From Bifidobacterium mizhiense (GTDB lineage Bacteria > Actinomycetota > Actinomycetes > Actinomycetales > Bifidobacteriaceae), in NCBI RefSeq assembly GCF_020884755.1, contig NZ_BPWE01000003.1, positions 124,001 to 188,000 of the forward strand: a DNA stretch of 64,000 nt, written 5' to 3'. The position numbers and the translations under genes were made by a program. The first letter of the stretch is position 1; each line of letters begins with the position of its first letter. The notes under the pieces are model-generated. The model was not told the origin of the DNA and searched no databases. It saw only the letters and a list, made by a program, of their open reading frames with translations. Below, one piece after another: positions 53,340 to 62,303 of this stretch.

Positions 53340-53513
53340 AGCTCAGCTCCAAGGCCGATCCACTTCCTGCTTTTTGCCCATTCAGTCAAGGGGTCGTCGA
53401 ATCGCCCTGCCCTCGCCTGGAGGCGGTTTAGACTTGTACCTGGTCTCGATCGGGGTCACCAATCGGGCAGGAACAAGTTATGTGACAAACCTACAGACAA
53501 GGGGGAAGCCGGC

Positions 53514-55082
53514 ATGGCGCTGACGATGGCTTCAACTCTGGAGCTGCTGCGCAAACATCATCAACTGCGCGAGGTGATCCAGGGCGACCAGTGGACCTTG
53601 AATACTCCAGAAGACACCCAGTCATCCAAGCCCTTCACCGACATCACCTACGACACCCGCCAGGCTGGACCTGGCAGCCTGCTCTTCTGCAAGGGACACT
53701 TCCTGCCCGAATATCTGGATGCCTGCGATCCCGAGGGTCCACAGGCCTACGTGGCCCAGCAGGATCTGTCCGCCCACACCAAAGCCCCGGGGATCATCGT
53801 CAACGACGTGCGCAAGTCCATGAGCCTGCTGGCCGCTGCTTTTTACGGGTATCCCCAGGAGCAGCTGACACTGGTGGGAATCACCGGTACCAAGGGCAAG
53901 ACCACCACCGCCTACTTCCTGCAGGCCATGCTGGGCAAGATCTCCGGAGGCCGCGCCGCCCTGCTCTCCTCAGTGGACAACTGTCTGGACGGCCGGCACT
54001 ACGAAGAATCCCAGCTGACCACACCCGAATCGCTGGATCTCTTTCGGATGATGCGCCAGGCGGCAGACGCGGGCATGCACTACCTGGTCATGGAGGTCTC
54101 TTCCCAGGCCTACAAGGTGGACCGCGTCTACGGGCTGACATTCGACCTGGGGGCATTCCTGAACATCTCCCCCGACCACATCAGCCCCATCGAACACCCC
54201 AGCTTCGAGGATTACTTCTACTGCAAGCGCCGCATAACCTACAACAGCCGGCAGCTGGTCCTGGGAGCCGATGCGCGCGGAGCCGACCTGATTCGTCAGG
54301 ATGCCCGCGCCGCCGGCATTCCGGTGACCACATTCGGCGATGGAACCCGACAGGCCGATTTCCTGGTTCGCAAGGCTCCCGGCCAGGGCGACGACTACCT
54401 GATAGGACCCGCCGGCGGAGCCATGAGGCCAGTCAGCCTGTCCATGGACGGGGATTTCAACGCCCTGAACGCGGCCGCTGCCCTGGCCATGCTGACCCGT
54501 CTGGGTCTGGAGCCCGACGCCGACGCATTCCGGGCCATGGGGAGCGTCAGGATCGCCGGCAGGATGGAACGATTCAAGGCCGACAACCGAGTGGTCTACG
54601 TCGATTACGCCCACAACAAGGCCTCGGTCACCGCCCTGCTGGATTTTGTGGACGAGCGCTACGGCGAGCGCAAGCCCCTGATTACCCTGGTCTCCGGTTC
54701 CGCTGGCGGCAAGGCCATCGACCGCAGGGAGGGCATCGTCAGCGCCGCCCAGAACCGCGTCGACCGGCTGATCCTGACCGCCGACGACGAGGAGGGGGAG
54801 AACGCAGATCAGGTGGATCGCCAGATGCTGGGCTTCGTGACCAACCCAAGCCTGGATGCCAGCATCGTTCCGGACAGGGTCCAGGCCATCCAGCAGGCCC
54901 TGGGGGATCCGGGCCAGCCAGGGGACCGTCTGCGCGTCACGCTGGTCATCGGCAAGGGTGAGGAACGCTGGTTCAAGACGGACGACGGCCACGTGCCCTA
55001 TGAGGGCGATGACCACGTGGTGGCGCGCCTGCTGGGCACGGAAAGCTACAACCTGGGAGCCACCGGCGCAGCCCGGGGATGA
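53514..55082 (+). CDS. MurE-type Mur ligase (UDP-MurNAc-L-Ala-D-Glu:diamino acid ligase, probably Lys/Orn)
   Basis: A 522-residue Mur ligase. The N-domain has ITYDTRQAGPGSLLFCKG, the central ATPase domain GITGTKGKTTTAYFLQAM, then TTPESLDLFRMM and MEVSSQAYKVDRVYGLTFDLGAFLNISPDH, and the C-domain DYAHNKASVTALLDF. These are MurE hallmarks. The DAP-selecting DNPR motif is absent; the equivalent stretch reads LTADDEEGENADQV, so lysine or ornithine, as in bifidobacterial peptidoglycan, is inferred. The next two genes provide a probable D-aspartate cross-bridge, making a three-gene peptidoglycan cassette. AGGGGG precedes ATG. Confidence 0.88.
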   Translation: MALTMASTLELLRKHHQLREVIQGDQWTLNTPEDTQSSKPFTDITYDTRQAGPGSLLFCKGHFLPEYLDACDPEGPQAYVAQQDLSAHTKAPGIIVNDVRKSMSLLAAAFYGYPQEQLTLVGITGTKGKTTTAYFLQAMLGKISGGRAALLSSVDNCLDGRHYEESQLTTPESLDLFRMMRQAADAGMHYLVMEVSSQAYKVDRVYGLTFDLGAFLNISPDHISPIEHPSFEDYFYCKRRITYNSRQLVLGADARGADLIRQDARAAGIPVTTFGDGTRQADFLVRKAPGQGDDYLIGPAGGAMRPVSLSMDGDFNALNAAAALAMLTRLGLEPDADAFRAMGSVRIAGRMERFKADNRVVYVDYAHNKASVTALLDFVDERYGERKPLITLVSGSAGGKAIDRREGIVSAAQNRVDRLILTADDEEGENADQVDRQMLGFVTNPSLDASIVPDRVQAIQQALGDPGQPGDRLRVTLVIGKGEERWFKTDDGHVPYEGDDHVVARLLGTESYNLGATGAARG

Positions 55083-55168
55083 CGATCCCGACAGGACCCT
55101 AAGATGGAAAGCCAAATGCCCCGCGGCAGGGCGGGGCGCACGAGCACATGGTAGGTGGTTTCATACAG

Positions 55169-56413
55169 ATGCAAGAATTCCAACCGGTCATACTGGGCAG
55201 CGATATCAACGCCTACGGCATGGCGCGCGCTTTTCATGAGGTCTATGGACTGGTCTCCACCGCCTTCGCCCACCAGCAGCTCTCCCCCACCAAGTACAGC
55301 AGGATCATCGACGTGCACCTGGTGCCGGATTTCGCCAATCCCAAGGTCTTTGTGCCGGCCCTGAACGACTGGGCCGACGCCTATCACCGGGACCACCCGG
55401 GAGCCACCCTGCTCCTGCTGCCCTGCGGGGACACCTACGCCAACCTGCTGGATGAGTTCGGCGATCCCCTGCGCGAACGGTTCGTCTTCAACGCCATTGA
55501 TGCCAAGCTCAACCGCGCCCTCTCGCTCAAGTCCTCCTTCTATGAACTCTGTGACCGCTACGATCTGCCCCATCCGCAGACCGTCTCGGTGGATGCCGAC
55601 GATGTGAAGGCGGGTCGCCACCGGAACCTGCCCTTCGACTACCCGGTGGCCATGAAGCCTGCCGACAGCGACGAGTGGCTGGGCATCGACTTCCCCGGCA
55701 GGAAGAAGGCCTTCATCTTCAGCAACCCTGAAGAGCTGGACACCATGATCCGCAGGTCCTACCAGGCCGGGTACACCTCGAAAATGGTCATCCAGGACTT
55801 CGTGCCTGGGGGCGATGACAACATGAGGGTGCTCAACGCCTATGTGGACCGCCACCACCGGGTGCGCATGATGTTCCTGGGACACCCGCTGCTTGAGGAC
55901 CCCACCCCCGAGGCCGTGGGCAACTACGCAGCCATTATGCCCGACTACAACCAGGATATCTTCGACCGGATCAAGGCCTTCCTTGAGGACATCAACTACA
56001 GCGGTGTGGCCAACTTCGACATGAAGTACGATCCGCGCGACGGCGTCTACAAGCTCTTCGAGATCAATCTGCGCCAGGGCCGCAGCAGCTACGTGGTCAC
56101 CCTGAACGGCTTCAACCTGGCCCGCTACTTCGTGGACGACCTGGTTCTGGACACCCCCTTCAACGGACGCACCGTCTTCGGCCGGGGGCATCGCCTCTGG
56201 ATGGAGATTCCCAAGGACATCTTCCGCAAATACTGCGCCGAATCCGAGGACAAGCGACAGGCCATGGCCATGATTCGCCGCGGAGACTGGGGCACCACTC
56301 TGGAGTACAGTAAGGACCGCAACTTCAAGCGCTGGCTGCTGATTCGACACATGTTTTCCATCTATCGGCGTCGTTACCGGCGCTACTTCCGTGACAAGAG
56401 GACACTGGCATGA
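55169..56413 (+). CDS. ATP-grasp ligase, probable D-aspartate ligase for the peptidoglycan cross-bridge
   Basis: A 414-residue ATP-grasp carboxylate-amine ligase. The N-terminal part (VILGSDINAYGMARAFHEVYG) is the preATP-grasp fold, followed by the lysine strand DYPVAMKPADSDEW and the metal-binding end GVANFDMKYDPRDGVYKLFEINLRQGRSSY with Asp, Glu and Asn ligands. Overall shape fits the Aslfm family that adds D-Asp to the side chain of the third stem residue in Enterococcus faecium and Lactococcus. Next to a MurE ligase and an Asp/Glu racemase whose start overlaps its stop (ATGA), the role is strongly suggested. MQEFQPV is preferred (AGGTGG about 10 bases upstream) over ATG 55148. The C-terminus is very basic (YRRRYRRYFRDKR), perhaps membrane-associating. 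Confidence 0.8.
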   Translation: MQEFQPVILGSDINAYGMARAFHEVYGLVSTAFAHQQLSPTKYSRIIDVHLVPDFANPKVFVPALNDWADAYHRDHPGATLLLLPCGDTYANLLDEFGDPLRERFVFNAIDAKLNRALSLKSSFYELCDRYDLPHPQTVSVDADDVKAGRHRNLPFDYPVAMKPADSDEWLGIDFPGRKKAFIFSNPEELDTMIRRSYQAGYTSKMVIQDFVPGGDDNMRVLNAYVDRHHRVRMMFLGHPLLEDPTPEAVGNYAAIMPDYNQDIFDRIKAFLEDINYSGVANFDMKYDPRDGVYKLFEINLRQGRSSYVVTLNGFNLARYFVDDLVLDTPFNGRTVFGRGHRLWMEIPKDIFRKYCAESEDKRQAMAMIRRGDWGTTLEYSKDRNFKRWLLIRHMFSIYRRRYRRYFRDKRTLA

Positions 56414-57153
56414 GAAACTTCTTCGTCGTCCTGGGCGGCATGGGCACACTGGCCACCGAGAGCTTCGTGCGGGTGCTGGACCGGATGACCGGGGCGCACA
56501 AGGACCAGGACTTTCTGGACTATGTGGTCTTCAACCACGCCACCGTGCCCGACCGCACCGAGTTCATCCTGGGCCGCAGCAAGGATGATCCCTTCCCCTA
56601 TCTGGCCGAGGATGTGCGCCAGGCCACAGCCATGGGTGCCTCCTTCATGGTCATGGCCTGCAACACCGCCCATCAGATTCTGCCCAGGCTCCAGGCCCTG
56701 ACCCCGGTCCCTATTTTGGACATGCCCCAGGCCACCATCGACTGGGCTGACCGGCACTATCCGGCGAAATCCCATCCGCGCATGGGGTACATGGGCACCG
56801 AGGGGTCCCGCCATGCCGCCATCTACCAGGGCCCGGCCGACAGCGCCGGTTACCAGCTGGTGGACCCGGACCAGGCCCTGCAGGATCGTGTGAGCGCACT
56901 GATCTACGACGACGTCAAGGAAGGGCGACTGGACAAGGACCGCTACCTGGGCGTTCTCGATGCCTTCCTGAATGACTACCACTGTGACTCGGTCCTGCTG
57001 GGCTGCACCGAGCTCTCAGTGCTCAACGAGGTCTACCCCATGCCACAGCTGCCCATCGTGGACTCCCAAGCCGTTTTGGCAGAGGTCACCCTTGATCGGG
57101 CTCGGGCTCTTCGCGGCCGGGGCGATTCGGATCCTTCAGCCGCTGGGAGATGA
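56410..57153 (+). CDS. Aspartate/glutamate racemase family protein, probable aspartate racemase
   Basis: A 247-residue cofactor-independent racemase. The two catalytic cysteines are in VMACNTAHQILPRL and LLGCTELSVLNE, with the N-terminal GGMGTLATESFVRVLDR and DYVVFNHATVPDRTEFIL typical of aspartate racemases of the YgeA/RacD kind. Translationally coupled to the ATP-grasp gene (ATGA), it would supply D-Asp for that ligase; a MurI-like glutamate racemase role is less likely in this setting. The last 68 bases overlap the 3' end of smc on the other strand, so both C-termini are encoded by the same DNA. Confidence 0.87.
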   Translation: MRNFFVVLGGMGTLATESFVRVLDRMTGAHKDQDFLDYVVFNHATVPDRTEFILGRSKDDPFPYLAEDVRQATAMGASFMVMACNTAHQILPRLQALTPVPILDMPQATIDWADRHYPAKSHPRMGYMGTEGSRHAAIYQGPADSAGYQLVDPDQALQDRVSALIYDDVKEGRLDKDRYLGVLDAFLNDYHCDSVLLGCTELSVLNEVYPMPQLPIVDSQAVLAEVTLDRARALRGRGDSDPSAAGR

Positions 57154-60100
57154 CGGCCGTCACCCCGTCCCCCCGCATGGTGACCCCGTAGAGGGCGTCG
57201 GCAATGCCCATGGTCCGCTGCTGGTGGGTGATGATGATCAGCTGGGCATGCTCCCGCAACTGCTCGAAGGCCTTGAGCAGCCTGGTCAGGTTCACATCGT
57301 CCAGGGCGGCCTCGACCTCGTCCATGACGTAGAAGGGGCTGGGCCGGGCCGTGAAGATGGCCAGGAGCAGGGCCAGGGCTGTCAGCGACCGCTCCCCGCC
57401 CGAGAGCAGGGAGAGCCGACGGACCTTCTTGCCGGCCGGACTGGCCTCGACCAGAACCCCTGTGGTCAGCAGGTCGTCCGGGTCCTCCAGCCGCAGCCGC
57501 CCGCGCCCGCCGGGGAAGAGGGTGGCGAAGATGCGTTCGAAGGCCTGGGCGGTGTCGTCGAAGGCCTCCTTGAAGACCGTGACCATGGTCGAATCCAGAT
57601 CCTTGACCAGGGCCATCAGATCGTCCCGGGACCCGATCACATCCTGACGCTGCTCGTGCAGGTAGCGGTTGCGGGACTCCAGGGCCTCGTATTCCTCGGT
57701 GGCCAGCGGGTTGACCTTACCCAGGGCTGCCAGGTCCCGCTTGGCCTTGGCCAGCCGCTTCTCCTGCTCACCGCGCTGGTAGGGCACCGTTTTGAAGGCT
57801 GACGAATCTGCATCTTCATCTTCCGTCGCCTCCTGGTCCAGGGGCACCGGATTGCCCTCGTCATCCAGGACGGGCACCGGACGATCGGGGCCGTATTCGC
57901 GGATCAGCTCCTCAGGCTCCATGCCCAGGTCATCCTGGATGCGCTGGCGCAGGCGACCGTCTTCGCCAGCCAGGCGCTCCCGCTCCAGATCCAGACCGTG
58001 CTCATCCTGGCGCAGACCGGCCACCTTGGGTTCCAGATCGTCCCTGCTGGCCCGCAGATCGGTCAGCTCCTTGTCGTGGGCCGAAGCCTTGGCCCTGAGC
58101 TGATCCCGGCGGCGGGCCGCATGCTCCATCCTCCCCTTGATCAGCTGGGCCAGCAGGTCGGCCCTGAGCGCGATCAGCCCCAAGGAGGCCATGCCGGCCT
58201 TGCGACGACGGTTTTCCTCGCCTATCCGCTGACGATGACGCTCGGCCTGGTCGGCCTGATCCCGCAGCAGATCAATCTGCCGCAGCAGAGAGGCATGCAG
58301 CCGGTCGCTCTCCGTCCAGGTCAGCTTGGCCTCCATCTCGGCGGCGCGGGCCTGGTCCAGGGCCGTCTCCAATTCATGCTGCCGGTCTTCCATGCCCTCC
58401 GGGTCATCCGGATCAGAATTCCCATCCTCCTGGGCATGGGCCAGGCCGGCTTTCAGGTCTTCCAGTTTGAGTTCGTGGGTGCGCACCTGGTCACGCACCT
58501 GGGTCAGCCGGTCATCCAGATCCTTGACCCCGGCCTGGGCCCGATCCGACTCCTTGCGTGCCGTTGCCAGATCTCGGGCTGCCTGCTCGGCCTTGACCCG
58601 GGCCTCGGTGCACCGGTTGCGCGCCTCCTGCAGCTTCTGCTCGGCCTGCTCAAGGGCGGCACGGGCCGCATCCATCTGCGGTTGCAGCGTCCGGGATTCA
58701 TCCTGGAGGGCCTCCACCTGTGCCAGGGCCTTATCCCTGCGTGCAGTCAACGCCAAGTCACTGGTGGCCGGAGCGGATCCGCCTACAGCACCAACCCGGT
58801 CGTAGAGGTCGCCCTGGCGGGTCAGCGCCTGCTGCCATCCGTCCTCCAGGGCAAGCCGGGCCTGATCGGCGTCATCGACGGCAGCTGTCAAGGCCAGCAG
58901 ACTGCGGACAGCCCCCAGCACTCCCTGGGCCTGGTCAGGATCGGCAGGATGCTCCCGCAGATCCACCAGGTCGGCGGCCGACCTCCAGGGACCATTGCCG
59001 GGTCGTATGTCTGCCCCCTTGAGCGGGCCTGATGCCGAGATCAGCGCGGCGCGTCCCAGACGGTCCCGGCGTGCCCGCTCCAGGGTCTGGTCGACCGCCT
59101 GGCCATCCTTGGCCACCAGGGCCGAGGCATAGTCATGCAAGGCCTGGGCCAGGGGCTCCTCCCAGCCAGCCTCCACTCGGACGAAGTCGGTCAGTACACC
59201 CAGCAGGGCCGGATCCCCCGCCTGGGACAGGGCCTCGCCGGTGCCGCGATGATCCAGCGTGTCCGCCAGGGCATCGGCCTTGGCCTGGGCCGATATGGCA
59301 TCGGATTGAATACGGCGTTCGCGCTCCTGGAGGTCGTTGAGCCTGCTTCGGGCCTGATCCCTGACCTGACCTGCCTGATCCAGGGCCTGTCTGCCATCCT
59401 GGTCAGAACCTTCCTCCTGGCTGTCCAGGTCCCGTACCCGGTTCCTGGCCCGCTCTAGACTCTCCTTGAGCTGATCCTGCTGACGGGTCAGGTCACGCTC
59501 GCGCTGCCTGGAAAGTTCCAGGGCCGATTCCTCCTTGGCCACCAGCTGCGCCAGATCGCCCAGCCGAGCCTGCCGCTTTCTGGCCGCCTGCCGCAGCTCG
59601 GTCATGGTCTGCCGGTGTGCGGCCAGCCGCCGCTCCAGATCCGCACGGGCTTGAACGCGGCCATCCAGGGCGATCCGATCGGCTCCAACCTGGGCCTCCT
59701 CCTGATCGGCCTGACCCTTGAGCTCGTCGGCCCGCCGCCTGAGCACCCCGGGGTCCTGCCCCTGGTCGGTCACCATGCCGGCCTGCAACGAACGACTGCG
59801 CTCCCTGGCCAATGATGCCAAGGAACCGGCTCGCTCACCCAGCTTGGTCAGGTCGTTCCACTGCTGGTTGACAGCCTCCAGAGCCGGGCTGGACTGTCGA
59901 TCCAGCCCCTCCAGCTGTTCGATGCGCAGCTTGACCCTGGTCAGATCCTCCTGCCCGCGAGCCAGCTGCCCCCGAGTCTCTGCCATCTGCGAGCGCAGGT
60001 TCTCCAGCTTTTTCTGCGAGGTCAGAGCATCGTCGGCATGGATGCGGGCCTGGGCATCCCGCAGGCTGACTTGGATCATGTCGGCTCGGCGGGAGACCTT

Positions 60101-60727
60101 GGCCTGGCGGCCCAGAGGCCCCAGCTGCCGATGAATCTCGCCGATCAGGTCATCCAGACGAGACAGGTTGGCCTCGGTGTTGGCCAGCTTGTGCAGGGCC
60201 CGTTCCTTGCGCTTGCGGTGCTTGAGGATGCCGGCCGCCTCCTCGATGAAGGCCCGATGGCCGGCCGGATCAGCCCGCAGGATGGCATCCAGCCGACCCT
60301 GACCGACAATCACATGCATCTGCTGGCCCAGCCCGGTGTCGCTGAGCAGCTCCTGGATGTCCAGCAGGCGGCAGTCTGACCCGTTGATGGCATATTCGGA
60401 TCCGCCGTTGCGGTAGATGGTCCGGCTGATGGTCACCTCGGTGTAGTCGATGTCCAAGGTCCGATCAGTGTTGTCGATGGTCAGGGTGACCTGAGCCCGG
60501 CCCAGTGGCGGCCTGGAGGAGGTGCCGGCGAAAATCACGTCCTCCATGGATCCGCCGCGCAGGCTCTTGGCCCCCTGCTCGCCCATGACCCAGGCCAGGG
60601 CGTCGACGATGTTGGATTTGCCTGATCCGTTGGGGCCCACCACAGCGGTGATGCCCGGCTCGAAGCGCAGGGTGGTGGCCGAGGCGAAGGACTTGAAGCC
60701 CTTGAGGGTCAGCTCCTTGAGATACAT
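57086..60727 (-). CDS. smc: Chromosome segregation SMC protein
   Basis: A 1213-residue condensin ATPase. The N-terminal head has Walker A GPNGSGKSNIVDALAWVMGEQ, followed by a long coiled coil (residues ~170-490), a hinge (about 510-640, GEALSQAGDPALLGVLTDFV ... GRAALISAS), a second coiled coil and a C-terminal head with signature LSGGERSLTALALLLA and Walker B FYVMDEVEAALDD. With ScpA and ScpB encoded elsewhere in this window it compacts and segregates the chromosome. Its ATG shares one base with the folC stop (TGATG), so it is coupled to folC. Its final 68 bases overlap the racemase gene in convergent orientation. Confidence 0.97.
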   Translation of the reverse strand: MYLKELTLKGFKSFASATTLRFEPGITAVVGPNGSGKSNIVDALAWVMGEQGAKSLRGGSMEDVIFAGTSSRPPLGRAQVTLTIDNTDRTLDIDYTEVTISRTIYRNGGSEYAINGSDCRLLDIQELLSDTGLGQQMHVIVGQGRLDAILRADPAGHRAFIEEAAGILKHRKRKERALHKLANTEANLSRLDDLIGEIHRQLGPLGRQAKVSRRADMIQVSLRDAQARIHADDALTSQKKLENLRSQMAETRGQLARGQEDLTRVKLRIEQLEGLDRQSSPALEAVNQQWNDLTKLGERAGSLASLARERSRSLQAGMVTDQGQDPGVLRRRADELKGQADQEEAQVGADRIALDGRVQARADLERRLAAHRQTMTELRQAARKRQARLGDLAQLVAKEESALELSRQRERDLTRQQDQLKESLERARNRVRDLDSQEEGSDQDGRQALDQAGQVRDQARSRLNDLQERERRIQSDAISAQAKADALADTLDHRGTGEALSQAGDPALLGVLTDFVRVEAGWEEPLAQALHDYASALVAKDGQAVDQTLERARRDRLGRAALISASGPLKGADIRPGNGPWRSAADLVDLREHPADPDQAQGVLGAVRSLLALTAAVDDADQARLALEDGWQQALTRQGDLYDRVGAVGGSAPATSDLALTARRDKALAQVEALQDESRTLQPQMDAARAALEQAEQKLQEARNRCTEARVKAEQAARDLATARKESDRAQAGVKDLDDRLTQVRDQVRTHELKLEDLKAGLAHAQEDGNSDPDDPEGMEDRQHELETALDQARAAEMEAKLTWTESDRLHASLLRQIDLLRDQADQAERHRQRIGEENRRRKAGMASLGLIALRADLLAQLIKGRMEHAARRRDQLRAKASAHDKELTDLRASRDDLEPKVAGLRQDEHGLDLERERLAGEDGRLRQRIQDDLGMEPEELIREYGPDRPVPVLDDEGNPVPLDQEATEDEDADSSAFKTVPYQRGEQEKRLAKAKRDLAALGKVNPLATEEYEALESRNRYLHEQRQDVIGSRDDLMALVKDLDSTMVTVFKEAFDDTAQAFERIFATLFPGGRGRLRLEDPDDLLTTGVLVEASPAGKKVRRLSLLSGGERSLTALALLLAIFTARPSPFYVMDEVEAALDDVNLTRLLKAFEQLREHAQLIIITHQQRTMGIADALYGVTMRGDGVTAVISQRLKDPNRPGREEPEPDQG

Positions 60728-62148
60728 CAGGCGCGCTCCGCCTTAGGTTTGGCCAGATCGGGATTGGGACGCTCGGCCAGCAGGGTACGGGCGTCTCCAG
60801 CGGTGACGAAGCTACCGCAGATCAGCACCCCGCGCCCATAGCCCACCCCGGTCTGGTCCTCGCTGTCGACCATATCGACGGCCGTCTGGATGGCATCGGG
60901 CATCCGGTCGCGACGGACCACCCTGTCGGGCCCGAAGACCCGCACGGCGACCCGTTCCAGATCTTCGGCGGGCATGACCCGACCCTTCCAGGAGTTTTCG
61001 GTGACCACAACGCTGTCCAGCACGGGTTCCAACAGGCCCAGATAGTCCTCCACCTGCTTGTCGGCCATCATGGAAATCACACCCACCAGCTGCTTGAAGT
61101 CGTAGTTCTCCTCGATGGCCGAGCGCAGGGACTGGGCCGCGTTCAGGTTGTGCCCGCCATCGATGATGATGGTGGGCGAGGTACGCACCTGCTCGATCCG
61201 TCCGGGGATGCGCACCTGACTCAAGGCCTCGGCCACCAGATCCTGGTCCAGAGCCCCGTTGACAGGGATGACCGTCTCAGCCGCGGCCAGGGCTGCCAGA
61301 GCGTTGTGGGCCTGGTGCTCTCCGAACTTATCGATGGGCACATCCTTGTAGAGTCCCTGCGGCGTGCGCAGCGTGGCCACCTGGCCGCCCACTGCGGGCA
61401 TACGGGAAACGACCTCCAGCTCGTTGCCGTCCCTCAGCAGGGTGGGGGCGCCCTGCTCGCGCACGGCCTGCTCGATGATGGGCATGACGGCCTCCTCATG
61501 CGGCTGGGCGCCGACGATGACCGTGGACTTGGGCTTGATGATCCCGGCCTTCTCCCCTGCAATCTGCTCGACCGTATTCCCCAGCCACTGCATATGGTCC
61601 ATGTCCACCGGTCCGATGATGGCGGCATCGCCATCGAGGACGTTGGTGGCATCCCAGCGGCCGCCCATCCCCACCTCGACGATGGCCACGTCCACGGGGG
61701 CATCGGCGAAGGCCCAGACGGCCATGGCGGTCAGGACCTCGAAGAAGCTCATGGGAGCCCTGCCCTGCTGGGCGAAGCGGTCGTCCACCATGGCAATGAA
61801 ATCCTCGATCTGCTGGTAGAGGTCTACGAAGTCCTCGTCTGAGAGCTCCTTGCCGTCGATGGCGATCCGCTCGTTGATCCGCTCCAGGTGGGGCGATGTA
61901 TAGAGCCCGGTGCGCAGACCGTAGGCCCGCACCAGAGCCTCGGCCATCCGCGCCGTGGACCCCTTGCCGTTGGTACCGGTGACGTGAATGACCCTGAAGC
62001 TGTGCTCAGGATGACCCAGCAGGTCCAGCATCATCCCCATCCTGTCCAGGTCCAGGTTGGGGCTGTCATGCTCGGTGGGACGCGCCATGATGGCCCGCTC
62101 GACATCGCGAATATTCTGACCCTTGCTGTTGGGGTGTTCGAATGACAT
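60727..62148 (-). CDS. folC: Folylpolyglutamate synthase / dihydrofolate synthase
   Basis: A 473-residue Mur-ligase-fold enzyme. The P-loop is VIHVTGTNGKGSTARMAEAL, followed by GLYTSPHLERINERI, VAIVEVGMGGRWDATNVLD, GPVDMDHMQWLGNTVEQIAGEKAGIIK and IIIDGGHNLNAAQSL. It adds glutamate to dihydropteroate or folates. It precedes and is coupled to smc, a common bifidobacterial arrangement, although the two functions are unrelated. Divergent from pepP. Confidence 0.95.
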   Translation of the reverse strand: MSFEHPNSKGQNIRDVERAIMARPTEHDSPNLDLDRMGMMLDLLGHPEHSFRVIHVTGTNGKGSTARMAEALVRAYGLRTGLYTSPHLERINERIAIDGKELSDEDFVDLYQQIEDFIAMVDDRFAQQGRAPMSFFEVLTAMAVWAFADAPVDVAIVEVGMGGRWDATNVLDGDAAIIGPVDMDHMQWLGNTVEQIAGEKAGIIKPKSTVIVGAQPHEEAVMPIIEQAVREQGAPTLLRDGNELEVVSRMPAVGGQVATLRTPQGLYKDVPIDKFGEHQAHNALAALAAAETVIPVNGALDQDLVAEALSQVRIPGRIEQVRTSPTIIIDGGHNLNAAQSLRSAIEENYDFKQLVGVISMMADKQVEDYLGLLEPVLDSVVVTENSWKGRVMPAEDLERVAVRVFGPDRVVRRDRMPDAIQTAVDMVDSEDQTGVGYGRGVLICGSFVTAGDARTLLAERPNPDLAKPKAERA

Positions 62149-62303
62149 ATTCTGCCTGCGCCTCCTGCTGGCTGTGGATGCTTCCCGCCTATTCTATGCG
62201 CCACCGACCCCGATTGAGGGCCGGAACAGCCGACTGTCACATCGGCCGAACGCACTACCATGGAACCAACATAGTCAGAACCGGAATCTCAAGGAGGCTG
62301 GAC

